Of a DNA stretch of 64,000 nt, positions 17,660 through 24,742 are shown one piece after another. This DNA is from Elioraea sp. (GTDB lineage: Bacteria > Pseudomonadota > Alphaproteobacteria > Acetobacterales > Acetobacteraceae), in contig NZ_JALHPR010000021.1 in assembly GCF_022842375.1 (NCBI RefSeq), positions 17,981 to 81,980 on the forward strand, given 5' to 3'. The notes under the pieces were generated by a model. That model was not told the DNA's origin. It did not search any database and saw only the letters and a list, made by a program, of their open reading frames with translations. Both the position numbers and the translations under genes were made by a program. Within the stretch, counting starts at the first letter, position 1. The number at the start of each line of letters is the position of its first letter.

Positions 17660-18840
17660 ACGCCGCACCGACTGAAGCCGCCATCACGGCCTGGCTCGCC
17701 ACGCAGGAGAGCGCGATGATCGCGATGCTCCAGCGCATGGTCGACACCGACAGCGGCAGCGCCGACAAGGCGGGCGTCGATGCGGTGGGAGAGCAGATCA
17801 AGGCGTTCTTCGCCGAACGCAACATCCCCGTCGAGGTCAAGCCAGGCACGAAGCAGGGCGACGTGCTGCGCGCCGTGCTTGCCGGGCCCGACGAGGGCGC
17901 GGGCGGGGCCAACGCAGGCCGCAACATCGTGCTGATGGGCCATCGCGACACGGTGTTCCCGAAGGGCGAGGCACGCCGCCGGCCGTTCCGGATCGAGAAC
18001 GGCCTCGCCTATGGGCCGGGGGTGGCCGACATGAAGGCAGGGCTGGTGATGAACTGCTTCGTCATCGCCGCGTTCCAGAAACTCGGCGGGCACCCGGCAC
18101 CCCTCGTCGGCCTCTTCACAGGTGACGAGGAGATCGCCTCTCCCGAAGGCCGGCCGCTGATCGAGGCGGAGGGCCGCTCCGCGCGCGCGGTGTTCAACAG
18201 CGAACCAGGCCGCCCCTCGGGCAATGTCGTCACCGGCCGCAAGGGGGGCGTGTTCTCGACCATGATGATCGAGGGCAAGGCAGCGCATTCGGGCGGGAAT
18301 TTCGAGGCTGGCATCTCGGCGATCGAGGAGCTCGCCCGCAAGGTGCAGGCAATCCATGCGCTGACCGACCTCTCGCGCGGCATCACGCTCAATGTCGGCG
18401 TGGTGCGTGGTGGGCAGAGCGTGAACACCGTCGCCCCCTCAGCCGAGGGCGACATCGATTTCCGCTATGTCGAGCCCGCGCAGCGCGACGAGATCCTGGA
18501 GCGGATCGCCACCATCGTGCGCACCGCGCATGTTCCGGGAACGAAAGGGACATGGCGGATCAACGGCGAGTTCCTGCCCGTCACGCAGGGCTCTGGCTCC
18601 GCGGCGCTGTTCGAGCTCTACCGCGATGCCTCCAGCAAGGCCGATCTCCAGGGCGAGTTCTCTGGCGGCTGCGCCGACAGCGGCTTCACGGCGGCGATGG
18701 GCGCGCCGACGATCTGCGGCGTTGGGCCCGTCGGCGGCAAGGCCCATACGCCGGAGGAGTATCTCGAGGTGGCGTCGATCGTGCCGCGCGCGCAGGCGGT
18801 GGCGCGTGCGATCTGCCGGATGGCCCAGTCGGGGCTGTGA
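17656..18840 (+). CDS. M20-family metallopeptidase (glutamate carboxypeptidase-like)
   Basis: The 394-residue product has the M20 zinc-site series: LMGHRDTVFPKG (His-x-Asp), YGPGVADMKAG (bridging Asp), FTGDEEIASPEG (catalytic Glu and zinc Glu), and a GKAHTPEEY near the C-terminus for the last His ligand. The lid/dimerisation domain with AHSGGNFEAG lies between. It most resembles carboxypeptidase G2-type enzymes, which remove C-terminal glutamate from folates or peptides. No signal peptide is evident, so it is probably cytoplasmic. Its ATG overlaps the KAP stop by four bases (ATGA), indicating coupled translation with a protein of unrelated type. The ORF has normal length for the family. Confidence 0.93.
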   Translation: MNAAPTEAAITAWLATQESAMIAMLQRMVDTDSGSADKAGVDAVGEQIKAFFAERNIPVEVKPGTKQGDVLRAVLAGPDEGAGGANAGRNIVLMGHRDTVFPKGEARRRPFRIENGLAYGPGVADMKAGLVMNCFVIAAFQKLGGHPAPLVGLFTGDEEIASPEGRPLIEAEGRSARAVFNSEPGRPSGNVVTGRKGGVFSTMMIEGKAAHSGGNFEAGISAIEELARKVQAIHALTDLSRGITLNVGVVRGGQSVNTVAPSAEGDIDFRYVEPAQRDEILERIATIVRTAHVPGTKGTWRINGEFLPVTQGSGSAALFELYRDASSKADLQGEFSGGCADSGFTAAMGAPTICGVGPVGGKAHTPEEYLEVASIVPRAQAVARAICRMAQSGL

Positions 18841-18871
18841 ACAGTCGGGCCTCTGAGATCACCCGCGCGGC

Positions 18872-19771
18872 GTGATCCCGCTTCCGGTCCTCGCCCCGTT
18901 CTTCGCGCTGATCCTGCTTGGCTGGCTGCTCGGGCGCGGTCCGCTCGCGTTGCCGGCGGCACAGGCGGGCCTGCGCGCCTTCGTGCTCTACGCTGCCCTG
19001 CCGGCCTTCGTGTTCCGCTTCGTGGCCGAAGCGGCCCCGCCGCCCCCGGCAGCCCTGCTCGCCCCGCTCGCCTACACGCTGGCCAGCGGCGTGACGGGGT
19101 CGGTCGCGGCGCTGCTCGCGCGGCCGGGGCTCAGGCGTGTCGCGTTCATGGCCGCGATCAGCGCGAACCTCGGCTATATCGGGCTTCCGGCGATCGCCGT
19201 CTCGCCGCTCGGCACCGACCCTGCGGCGGTGGGGGCGGCGATCGCGATCCTCGTGCTCGATGTTCTCGGCACGCTGAACCTCGGCATGGTGATGCTCACC
19301 AAGGGGGGAATTCGCGCCGGGATCACGGCCCTCGTGCGCGCGCCGATCGCCTGGGCGATGCTGGCAGCCCTCGCGATGCGGGGCCTGGGCCTCGCGCTGC
19401 CCGGCCCTGTCGCCACCCTTGCGGGGATGCTCTCGGGCGGTGCCGTGCCGGGCGCGCTGATCAGCCTCGGCGCGGCGCTCGCGGCCGGCAGGGCGGGGCT
19501 GTCGCTGCGGCCGCTCGCGGGTGTTGCCTGGGCCGTGCCGGCTAAGCTGCTCCTCCAGCCCGCTGCCTACGTGGCGGCGGCGGTGGCACTCGGCCTGCCG
19601 GAGGGGGCGGTGGTGGCCGGCGCGCTGATGGCCGCCTGTCCGGTCAGCCTCGGCTTCTTCCTCGTCGCCGCCTCGGGCGGGCAGGACATGCGCACCGCGG
19701 CCTCGCTCTGCCTCTGGACGACGATCGCAGCGGCTCCGGGCTTCGCGCTCTGGAACCTGCTCCTGGGCTGA
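18872..19771 (+). CDS. AEC-family (auxin efflux carrier-type) permease
   Basis: The 299-residue product starts at GTG 18872 and has ten hydrophobic segments in two five-helix halves. The NLGYIGLPAIAVSPLG segment in helix 4 carries the AEC hallmark NxGxxGxP. The second half has the ISLGAALAAG motif. AEC permeases export or exchange organic acids, including malonate and auxin-like anions. It lies 31 bases after the M20 peptidase gene on the same strand, suggesting co-transcription, and ends 3 bases from the convergent ppa gene. The substrate is unknown. Confidence 0.88.
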   Translation: MIPLPVLAPFFALILLGWLLGRGPLALPAAQAGLRAFVLYAALPAFVFRFVAEAAPPPPAALLAPLAYTLASGVTGSVAALLARPGLRRVAFMAAISANLGYIGLPAIAVSPLGTDPAAVGAAIAILVLDVLGTLNLGMVMLTKGGIRAGITALVRAPIAWAMLAALAMRGLGLALPGPVATLAGMLSGGAVPGALISLGAALAAGRAGLSLRPLAGVAWAVPAKLLLQPAAYVAAAVALGLPEGAVVAGALMAACPVSLGFFLVAASGGQDMRTAASLCLWTTIAAAPGFALWNLLLG

Positions 19772-19774
19772 GGC

Positions 19775-20329
19775 CTATTCGTAGTGGCGGCGCACGTCCT
19801 TGCTGTCGACGGCGCGCTTGATGCTCTGCAGGATCAGCCGCTCCGCCACCTCAGGACCGCCCCAGTCGCCGAGGCTGACGATCTTGCCCTTCTCCAGGTC
19901 CTTGTAGTGCTTGAAGAAATGGGCGATCTGCTCGATCAGGATCGAGGGCAGGTCGGTGTAGCTCTTCACGCCCGTGTAGAACGGGTGCAGCTTGTCGACA
20001 GGCACGGCAAGCACCTTCTCGTCCGCCCCCGCCTCGTCATGCATCTGGAGCACGCCCACCGGCCGGCAGCGGACGATGCAGCCAGGCACGAGCTGCGCCT
20101 GTGTCACGATCATCACGTCCATCGGGTCGCCGTCCTCGGCGAGCGTGTGCGGCACGAAGCCGTAATTGCCCGGGTAGTACATGGCGGTGTGGAGGAAACG
20201 GTCGACCATCAGGGCGCCGCTGTCCTTGTCGAGCTCGTACTTCACCGGAACGCCGCCCTGCGGGATCTCGACGATCACGTTGATGTCGGAGGGCGGGTTC
20301 TTGCCGATCGGGATCTGGCTGAGGTCCAT
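19775..20329 (-). CDS. ppa: Inorganic pyrophosphatase (family I)
   Basis: The 184-residue product is a typical soluble family I pyrophosphatase. It contains the YYPGNYGFVPHT motif and the signature EDGDPMDVMIVT with the metal-binding aspartates, then the KLHPFYTGVKSYTDLP region and FFKHYKDLEKGK with the phosphate-binding residues. It hydrolyses PPi to two phosphates in the cytoplasm, pulling biosynthetic reactions forward. The start ATG at 20329 has AGGTGACAGAGACC upstream. It is a single gene, divergent from the MetX-like hydrolase and convergent with the AEC permease gene. Confidence 0.98.
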   Translation of the reverse strand: MDLSQIPIGKNPPSDINVIVEIPQGGVPVKYELDKDSGALMVDRFLHTAMYYPGNYGFVPHTLAEDGDPMDVMIVTQAQLVPGCIVRCRPVGVLQMHDEAGADEKVLAVPVDKLHPFYTGVKSYTDLPSILIEQIAHFFKHYKDLEKGKIVSLGDWGGPEVAERLILQSIKRAVDSKDVRRHYE

Positions 20330-20477
20330 CGGTCTCTGTCACCTGTTGGCGTGTCGAAGGGTGGCGGACCATAGCGGCACCGGGCGGCTTTCGCCATGGG
20401 GAGCAGCCGGTGATTGCACCGGCATAAGCGGTGCGTGCAGCATGGACCCGCCGGATCTGGCCAACGGGAGAGAAACG

Positions 20478-21662
20478 ATGCTGAGACGCCACCTGCTGGC
20501 AGCCCTTGCCGCGTTGCCGCTTCTCGCCGGACCGCTCGCGCCCCAGGCGGCGGCGCAGGAACTGATCGTCGAGAAGAAGAGCTTCGAGATCCCACGCTTC
20601 GTGACGCAGAACGGTCAGCCCATCCCGGCCCTGCGCATCGGCTACCAGACGGCGGGAACGCTGAACGGGGCTGGCGACAATGCCGTGCTGGTCGCGCATT
20701 TCTTCTCCGGCAACAGCCACGCCTTCGGTCGCTACACGGCCGGTGGCCCGCCCGGCTACTGGGACGCGATCATCGGCCCCGGCAGGCCGATCGACACGAA
20801 CAAGTACTTCGTGATCGCCGCCGACACGCCGTTGAACATCAACACGCGTGACCCGAACACGATCACGACAGGCCCAGCGACCACCAACCCCGAGACGGGC
20901 CGCCCCTGGGGCATGGGCTTCCCGGTGATGACGATCCGTGATTTCGTCGAGACGCAGAAGAAGCTGCTCGACAGCCTCGGCGTGCGCCGGCTCGCTCTGG
21001 TCGCCGGCGCCTCGATGGGCGCGCTCCAGACGATCGAGTGGGCAGCGGCCTATCCCGATATGGTGCAGCGCGCGATGTCGGTGATCGGCACCGACCGGGT
21101 GGATGGCTGGATCATCGGCTGGCTCGAGCTCTGGGCAGCGCCGATCAGGCTCGACCCAGCCTGGAACGCGGGCAGGTACCATGGCAGCACGACCGAGCCG
21201 GTCGCAGGGCTCGCGGAGAGCCTGAAGCTCGTCACGCTGCATGCGCGCGACCACCCCTGGGCCACCGCTCTCGGCACCCGCTTCGCCGAGGGGCAGGACC
21301 CGCGGCGGAGCGTGACCGAGCGGTTCGCGATGGAGAAGTGGCTCGACGATGCCGCGATGGCTCGTGCGCGGGTGTCGGACGCGAACCACTTCCTCTACCT
21401 GATCCGCGCCAACCAGCTGTTCCTCTCAGGCTACGACAGCCCCGAGGCGGCGCTCTCGCGCAGCAGGGCGAAATGGCTGATCGTTCCCTCGGTGAGCGAC
21501 CGCGTGTTCCCCATCGAATACAACCGCAGGCTCGCCGAGACGCTGCGCCAGCAGGGGCGGGAGGTGGACGTTGTCGATCTCGAAGGGCCGCTCGGGCATC
21601 TCGAAGGCGTGGTGAGCATGGCCAAGGCAGGTGACGCGATCAGGCGGTTGCTGGCGAACTGA
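20478..21662 (+). CDS. Secreted MetX-like alpha/beta hydrolase
   Basis: From the ATG at 20478 (preceded by GGGAGAGAAAC) the 394-residue product begins with a Sec signal peptide, MLRRHLLAALAALPLLAG, with a probable cleavage after AQAAAQ-like Ala-rich residues. The mature part is an alpha/beta-hydrolase of the homoserine O-acetyltransferase family: HFFSGNSHAFGRYT, the nucleophile elbow VAGASMGALQ (Ser), SVSDRVFP (Asp) and GPLGHLEGV (His). Cytoplasmic MetX makes O-acyl-homoserine, but the signal peptide and the GASMGA elbow argue for a periplasmic esterase or acyltransferase rather than methionine synthesis. It lies 98 bases before a second secreted hydrolase. Confidence 0.85.
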   Translation: MLRRHLLAALAALPLLAGPLAPQAAAQELIVEKKSFEIPRFVTQNGQPIPALRIGYQTAGTLNGAGDNAVLVAHFFSGNSHAFGRYTAGGPPGYWDAIIGPGRPIDTNKYFVIAADTPLNINTRDPNTITTGPATTNPETGRPWGMGFPVMTIRDFVETQKKLLDSLGVRRLALVAGASMGALQTIEWAAAYPDMVQRAMSVIGTDRVDGWIIGWLELWAAPIRLDPAWNAGRYHGSTTEPVAGLAESLKLVTLHARDHPWATALGTRFAEGQDPRRSVTERFAMEKWLDDAAMARARVSDANHFLYLIRANQLFLSGYDSPEAALSRSRAKWLIVPSVSDRVFPIEYNRRLAETLRQQGREVDVVDLEGPLGHLEGVVSMAKAGDAIRRLLAN

Positions 21663-21760
21663 CCGGCTACGACCGGGGCTTGGCGGAACGTTCCGGACCG
21701 CTACCATGCGGTGCGCGGCGGGGAGCCAACCCCGCCGTCTAGAAACCGGAGGACGTTCCG

Positions 21761-23077
21761 ATGCACCGTCGTTCCCTCATGGCGCTGCCGCCGCTGCTCG
21801 CGGTCGCATTCGCCATCCCCCTCGCCCATGCCCAGCCGCTCCCCGCCGCCAAGCCGGAGGAGGTCGGGCTCGACCCTGCCCGACTTGCCCGCATCGGCCA
21901 GCTTCTCTCGGCCGAGGTCGATGCCGGAAGGCTGCCTGGCGGCGTCATCATGGTCGCGCGCCGCGGCAAGCTCGTGCACACCGAGGCCGTCGGCTTCCGC
22001 GACAAGGCGACGCGCGCCACCCTCGCGCCCGATGCCGTGTTCCGCATCTACTCGATGACCAAGCCGCTGGTATCGGTCGCGGCGATGATCCTGGTCGAGG
22101 AAGGCAAGCTCCAGCTGACCGACCCCGTCTCGCGCCACCTGCCGGGCTTCGACCGGATGGTGGTGAGCGAGCCGCGGATCGACCCGCTGACGGCATCCGT
22201 CTCCTATGTGCAGGTGCCGGCGGCACGGCCGATGACGGTGCAGGACCTGCTGCGCCACACCTCGGGCCTGGCGTATGGCGAGATCACCCAGAACGCGCAG
22301 GTGCGGACTGCCTACACGCAGGGCGGTGTGTTCCGTGGCACCGATCCGTTCGATGCGCGGCAACTGACGCCGCAGCAATTCACCGCCGCGGTCGCCGCAG
22401 CCCCGCTTGCCAAGCAGCCGGGCACCACCTGGGAGTACAGCCTCTCCTCCGACGTTCTCGGCCGCGTGGTCGAGGCAGCTTCCGGCCAGCGGCTGGAAGT
22501 GTTCCTCGAGGAGCGGCTCTTCAAGCCGCTTGGGATGGCCGACACGGCGTTCTTCGTTCCCGAGCCAAAGGCGGGGCGGCTCGCGCAGGGGCTCGGCGTC
22601 GACCCGGCGGCGAACAACACCCCCGTGGGGCTGATCGATGTCAGCCGCGCGCCGGGCAATGCCTCTGGCGGGGCAGGGGCCGTCTCGACGGCGGCCGACT
22701 ATCTCCGCTTCACGCAGATGATGGCCAATGGCGGGTCGCTCGGCGGCGTGAGGATCCTCTCGCCCGCGACGGTGCGGCTCATGACGTCCGACCATCTGGG
22801 CAGCGGGATCGCCCAGCCGGTGCAGCCTGGTGAGCTGCTGCTCGGCACGAGGGGCTATGGCTTCGGGCTTGGCTTCGCCGTGCGGCTTGCCGATGGCGTG
22901 GCGGGCGTTCCGGGGCAGCAGGGCCAGTTCATGTGGGCTGGCTATGGCGGCACATATTTCTGGGCCGACCCGAAGGAGGAACTGGCGGTGGTGTTCATGT
23001 CGGCCGCGCCGAGCGTTGGCCGGGCCGCCTATCGTCGCCTGATGATGCAGATGGTGTATGCCGCCATCACCGGCTGA
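21761..23077 (+). CDS. Secreted serine hydrolase, class C beta-lactamase-related
   Basis: The 438-residue product starts with a Sec signal peptide, MHRRSLMALPPLLAVAFA, ending around AHAQ. The mature part has the serine beta-lactamase/DD-peptidase fold motif IYSMTKPLVSVA, with the catalytic SxxK near residues 98-101, and the WEYSLSSDVLGRVVE segment with the Tyr. The GYGGTYFWADP segment near the end replaces the KTG box. This pattern matches EstB-type esterases and other class C-like periplasmic hydrolases rather than true AmpC, so resistance should not be assumed. It follows the MetX-like hydrolase on the same strand. Its natural substrate is unknown. Confidence 0.9.
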   Translation: MHRRSLMALPPLLAVAFAIPLAHAQPLPAAKPEEVGLDPARLARIGQLLSAEVDAGRLPGGVIMVARRGKLVHTEAVGFRDKATRATLAPDAVFRIYSMTKPLVSVAAMILVEEGKLQLTDPVSRHLPGFDRMVVSEPRIDPLTASVSYVQVPAARPMTVQDLLRHTSGLAYGEITQNAQVRTAYTQGGVFRGTDPFDARQLTPQQFTAAVAAAPLAKQPGTTWEYSLSSDVLGRVVEAASGQRLEVFLEERLFKPLGMADTAFFVPEPKAGRLAQGLGVDPAANNTPVGLIDVSRAPGNASGGAGAVSTAADYLRFTQMMANGGSLGGVRILSPATVRLMTSDHLGSGIAQPVQPGELLLGTRGYGFGLGFAVRLADGVAGVPGQQGQFMWAGYGGTYFWADPKEELAVVFMSAAPSVGRAAYRRLMMQMVYAAITG

Positions 23078-23230
23078 AAGACCGCACGATAGTTACTGCC
23101 GTGGCCGTCTGGCTTTGGTGTCCTGCGCTTCCGGTGCTCACGGCCCATCAGGCCGCTGCGCGCCGGTTCTCGGACACCGCGCCATCCGGCTCACGGCAGC
23201 GAACTCTCGCACGTTCTTTGGGCGTGCGGA

Positions 23231-23253
23231 GTGGGGCTTGCGGGGAGCCCCAC
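23231..23253 (+). terminator. Candidate hairpin terminator after the serine-hydrolase gene
   Basis: GTGGGGCT and AGCCCCAC form a perfect 8-bp stem with a 7-base loop in the gap between the hydrolase and the tRNA gene. No T tract follows, so it would be a weak intrinsic terminator or processing hairpin. Confidence 0.4.
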
Positions 23254-23276
23254 CGCTTCGCATGAATGCGCGTGGT

Positions 23277-23352
23277 GGGCCGGTAGCTCAATGGTCAGAG
23301 CTGGCCGCTCATAACGGCCTGGTTGCAGGTTCGAGCCCTGCCCGGCCCACCA
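23277..23352 (+). tRNA. tRNA with anticodon CAT (tRNA-Ile2 or elongator tRNA-Met)
   Basis: The 76 bases fold into a full cloverleaf. The acceptor stem GGGCCGG pairs with CCGGCCC. The D arm is GCTC/GAGC. The anticodon stem GGCCG/CGGCC carries loop CTCATAA, with anticodon CAT at 23310-23312. The T arm GCAGG/CCTGC has loop TTCGAGC. Discriminator A and an encoded CCA follow. Pair 1-72 is G-C and the anticodon stem lacks the run of three G-C pairs of initiators, so it is not tRNA-fMet. The short D loop and overall shape resemble the lysidine-modified tRNA-Ile2 reading AUA, but elongator Met cannot be excluded by eye. Confidence 0.95.
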
Positions 23353-23376
23353 GCGCGATCGCCACCCCCCGATTCG

Positions 23377-23496
23377 TCACGACTGAGGCAAGCCCAGGCC
23401 CGGGTCGGGATCCACTTCGTCGAGCGCATGCTGGGCCAAGTCGACGAAGTTTCCGAAGGCGCAGGCATTGAGCCTGGACCTGTCGATGAAGCCCAC
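23377..23496 (-). pseudogene. Short coding-like fragment downstream of the unrecognised gene
   Basis: On the minus strand a 39-codon stretch from GTG 23496 to TGA 23377 has strongly GC-biased third positions and reads VGFIDRSRLNACAFGNFVDL before continuing to the stop. The frame is open back to near 23598 but with poorer codon quality. It may be the 3' end of a broken gene, a frameshifted tail of the gene at 23600-24229, or a tiny real gene. I do not recognise the peptide. Confidence 0.3.
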
Positions 23497-23599
23497 TCCC
23501 TCACAACAACCGGCCGGATCATCGATTGTTTGGTTTTCGATATCAACTGTGGTGCGCCCGTTAGCCTCGCCGACGGCCGCACCGGCAATCCCGCGTGCG

Positions 23600-24229
23600 T
23601 CAACTCACCGGGGCGTTCCCGGCAGGCTCGATCATGGTGCGGACGAAGGTGATGAGGTGATCGGCGTCGTCGAAGTGAACATCGTCCGACTCGAGACTTG
23701 TCGTAACGCGCGGAAACTCATCGATGAACGAGAGCTGATCGACGATCGCAAGGCCGTGGTCCTCGATGACGGCGAGGAACCGCTGCCGGTCGTTCAGCCA
23801 GACTGTGAGGTGCTTCGACGGCGCCACGAACACCTCGTCCACCATATCGCCGCGCAAGCTGACGAGGCCGAACTGGAGGTATCCGTCGTGAGCGAGCTGG
23901 TAGGCGTACAGGTCGAGCAGATCGAGCAGGCCATCGCGCCCCGCTGCACCGACCGTGACGACCTCGCCATCCTTCGCCCCAGCGACGAAGCGAGCTTCAG
24001 GCCCGAGCAGCGCCTCGCAGAGGGCGCGGAACAGCAGCCAGAGCTTCGGCGCGTCGACGTTGATTTCAGCATACCAGGTGTAGCGAGGGTCATCGGAGGG
24101 CTTCAGCACCACGCCCGGTTCGATCCTTGCGGTGCGGAGTTGCTTCCGCCCTGTCGCCCGGCTGGACTCGGGCAACTCCTCTGGTCGCGCGAGCCTGACG
24201 CCATCGGGGAAGACGAGAGTGTTCTGCAT
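23600..24229 (-). CDS. Unrecognised protein near the tRNA gene
   Basis: From ATG 24229 the product is 209 residues (MQNTLVFPDGVRLARPEELP onward). I do not recognise a family. It has mixed alpha/beta character, no signal peptide or membrane segment, acidic and aromatic-rich segments (RYTWYAEINVDAPKLWLLFR, DLLDLYAYQLAHDGYLQFG) and a C-terminal DDVHFDDADHLITF. The frame can extend to a GTG at 24373, but that part has poor third-position GC, so the shorter start is preferred. No start has a clear ribosome-binding site. Composition suggests an acquired or accessory gene. The compact acidic form recalls immunity-type or contact-system proteins, but this is only an impression. Confidence 0.6.
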   Translation of the reverse strand: MQNTLVFPDGVRLARPEELPESSRATGRKQLRTARIEPGVVLKPSDDPRYTWYAEINVDAPKLWLLFRALCEALLGPEARFVAGAKDGEVVTVGAAGRDGLLDLLDLYAYQLAHDGYLQFGLVSLRGDMVDEVFVAPSKHLTVWLNDRQRFLAVIEDHGLAIVDQLSFIDEFPRVTTSLESDDVHFDDADHLITFVRTMIEPAGNAPVS

Positions 24230-24401
24230 GGGCACTGCCGGCGCTGGTTGATCGGCGGAAGCGTCCATGCGCCCAGCCGGCGCAGCAAGGAGAAACCCGT
24301 TTGCTGGTGCGATCCGCCTGGGGGCCACTCCTGCATAGGCGTTCACCTTTGCGTAATCGCTGCCATGCACCACTCCCTGTCAGCCCTCGAGGAGGCGCAG
24401 G

Positions 24402-24650
24402 ATGTTCGGCATGGGTGGGGGAACGAGTCTGGCACCCGAGGTGCTCCGGGGGCCGGAAACCTTGGCAGCCTGGGCGCTTGAAGCGCCGGACGATGAAGCG
24501 CAAGGCCTGCGCGCCGTGCTCGCACTTGCCGACGCGCCCGTCGGCCCACCCGCCCGTGCCGCGGCACGGCTGATCAGCACGCACCACCGGGTCGAGACCG
24601 TCCGCCGCCTCGCCGCACGGGTTGCAGCCACGCTCGTGCAGGTGCGCTGA
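24402..24650 (+). CDS. Small hypothetical protein (82 residues)
   Basis: The ATG at 24402 has an excellent ribosome-binding site (GAGGAG, 8 bases upstream), which is the main support. The 82-residue product starts MFGMGGGTSLAPEVLRGPET and is Ala/Arg-rich and probably helical, with no signal peptide or membrane segment. No family is recognised. It ends 92 bases before ettA on the same strand and could share its promoter region. Confidence 0.5.
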   Translation: MFGMGGGTSLAPEVLRGPETLAAWALEAPDDEAQGLRAVLALADAPVGPPARAAARLISTHHRVETVRRLAARVAATLVQVR

Positions 24651-24742
24651 GCAGAGGCCCTGGCGCCGCGGCGGTTGCCGCAGGGGGGCGCGTTCGGTAG
24701 AACCCGCTCTCCCAAACACGCCAGCGCCGCGAGGGCCCGCCC

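Noticed and set aside
20478..21662. metX homoserine acetyltransferase
   Set aside because: Signal peptide and altered nucleophile elbow argue against the cytoplasmic biosynthetic enzyme.
21761..23077. Beta-lactamase resistance gene
   Set aside because: SxxK is present but the KTG box and class C signature are not; pattern fits EstB-type esterases.
23414..23450. 10-bp inverted repeat ACTTCGTCGA/TCGACGAAGT, possible terminator
   Set aside because: No T tract, 17-base loop, and it falls within a coding-like fragment where the repeat encodes ordinary residues.
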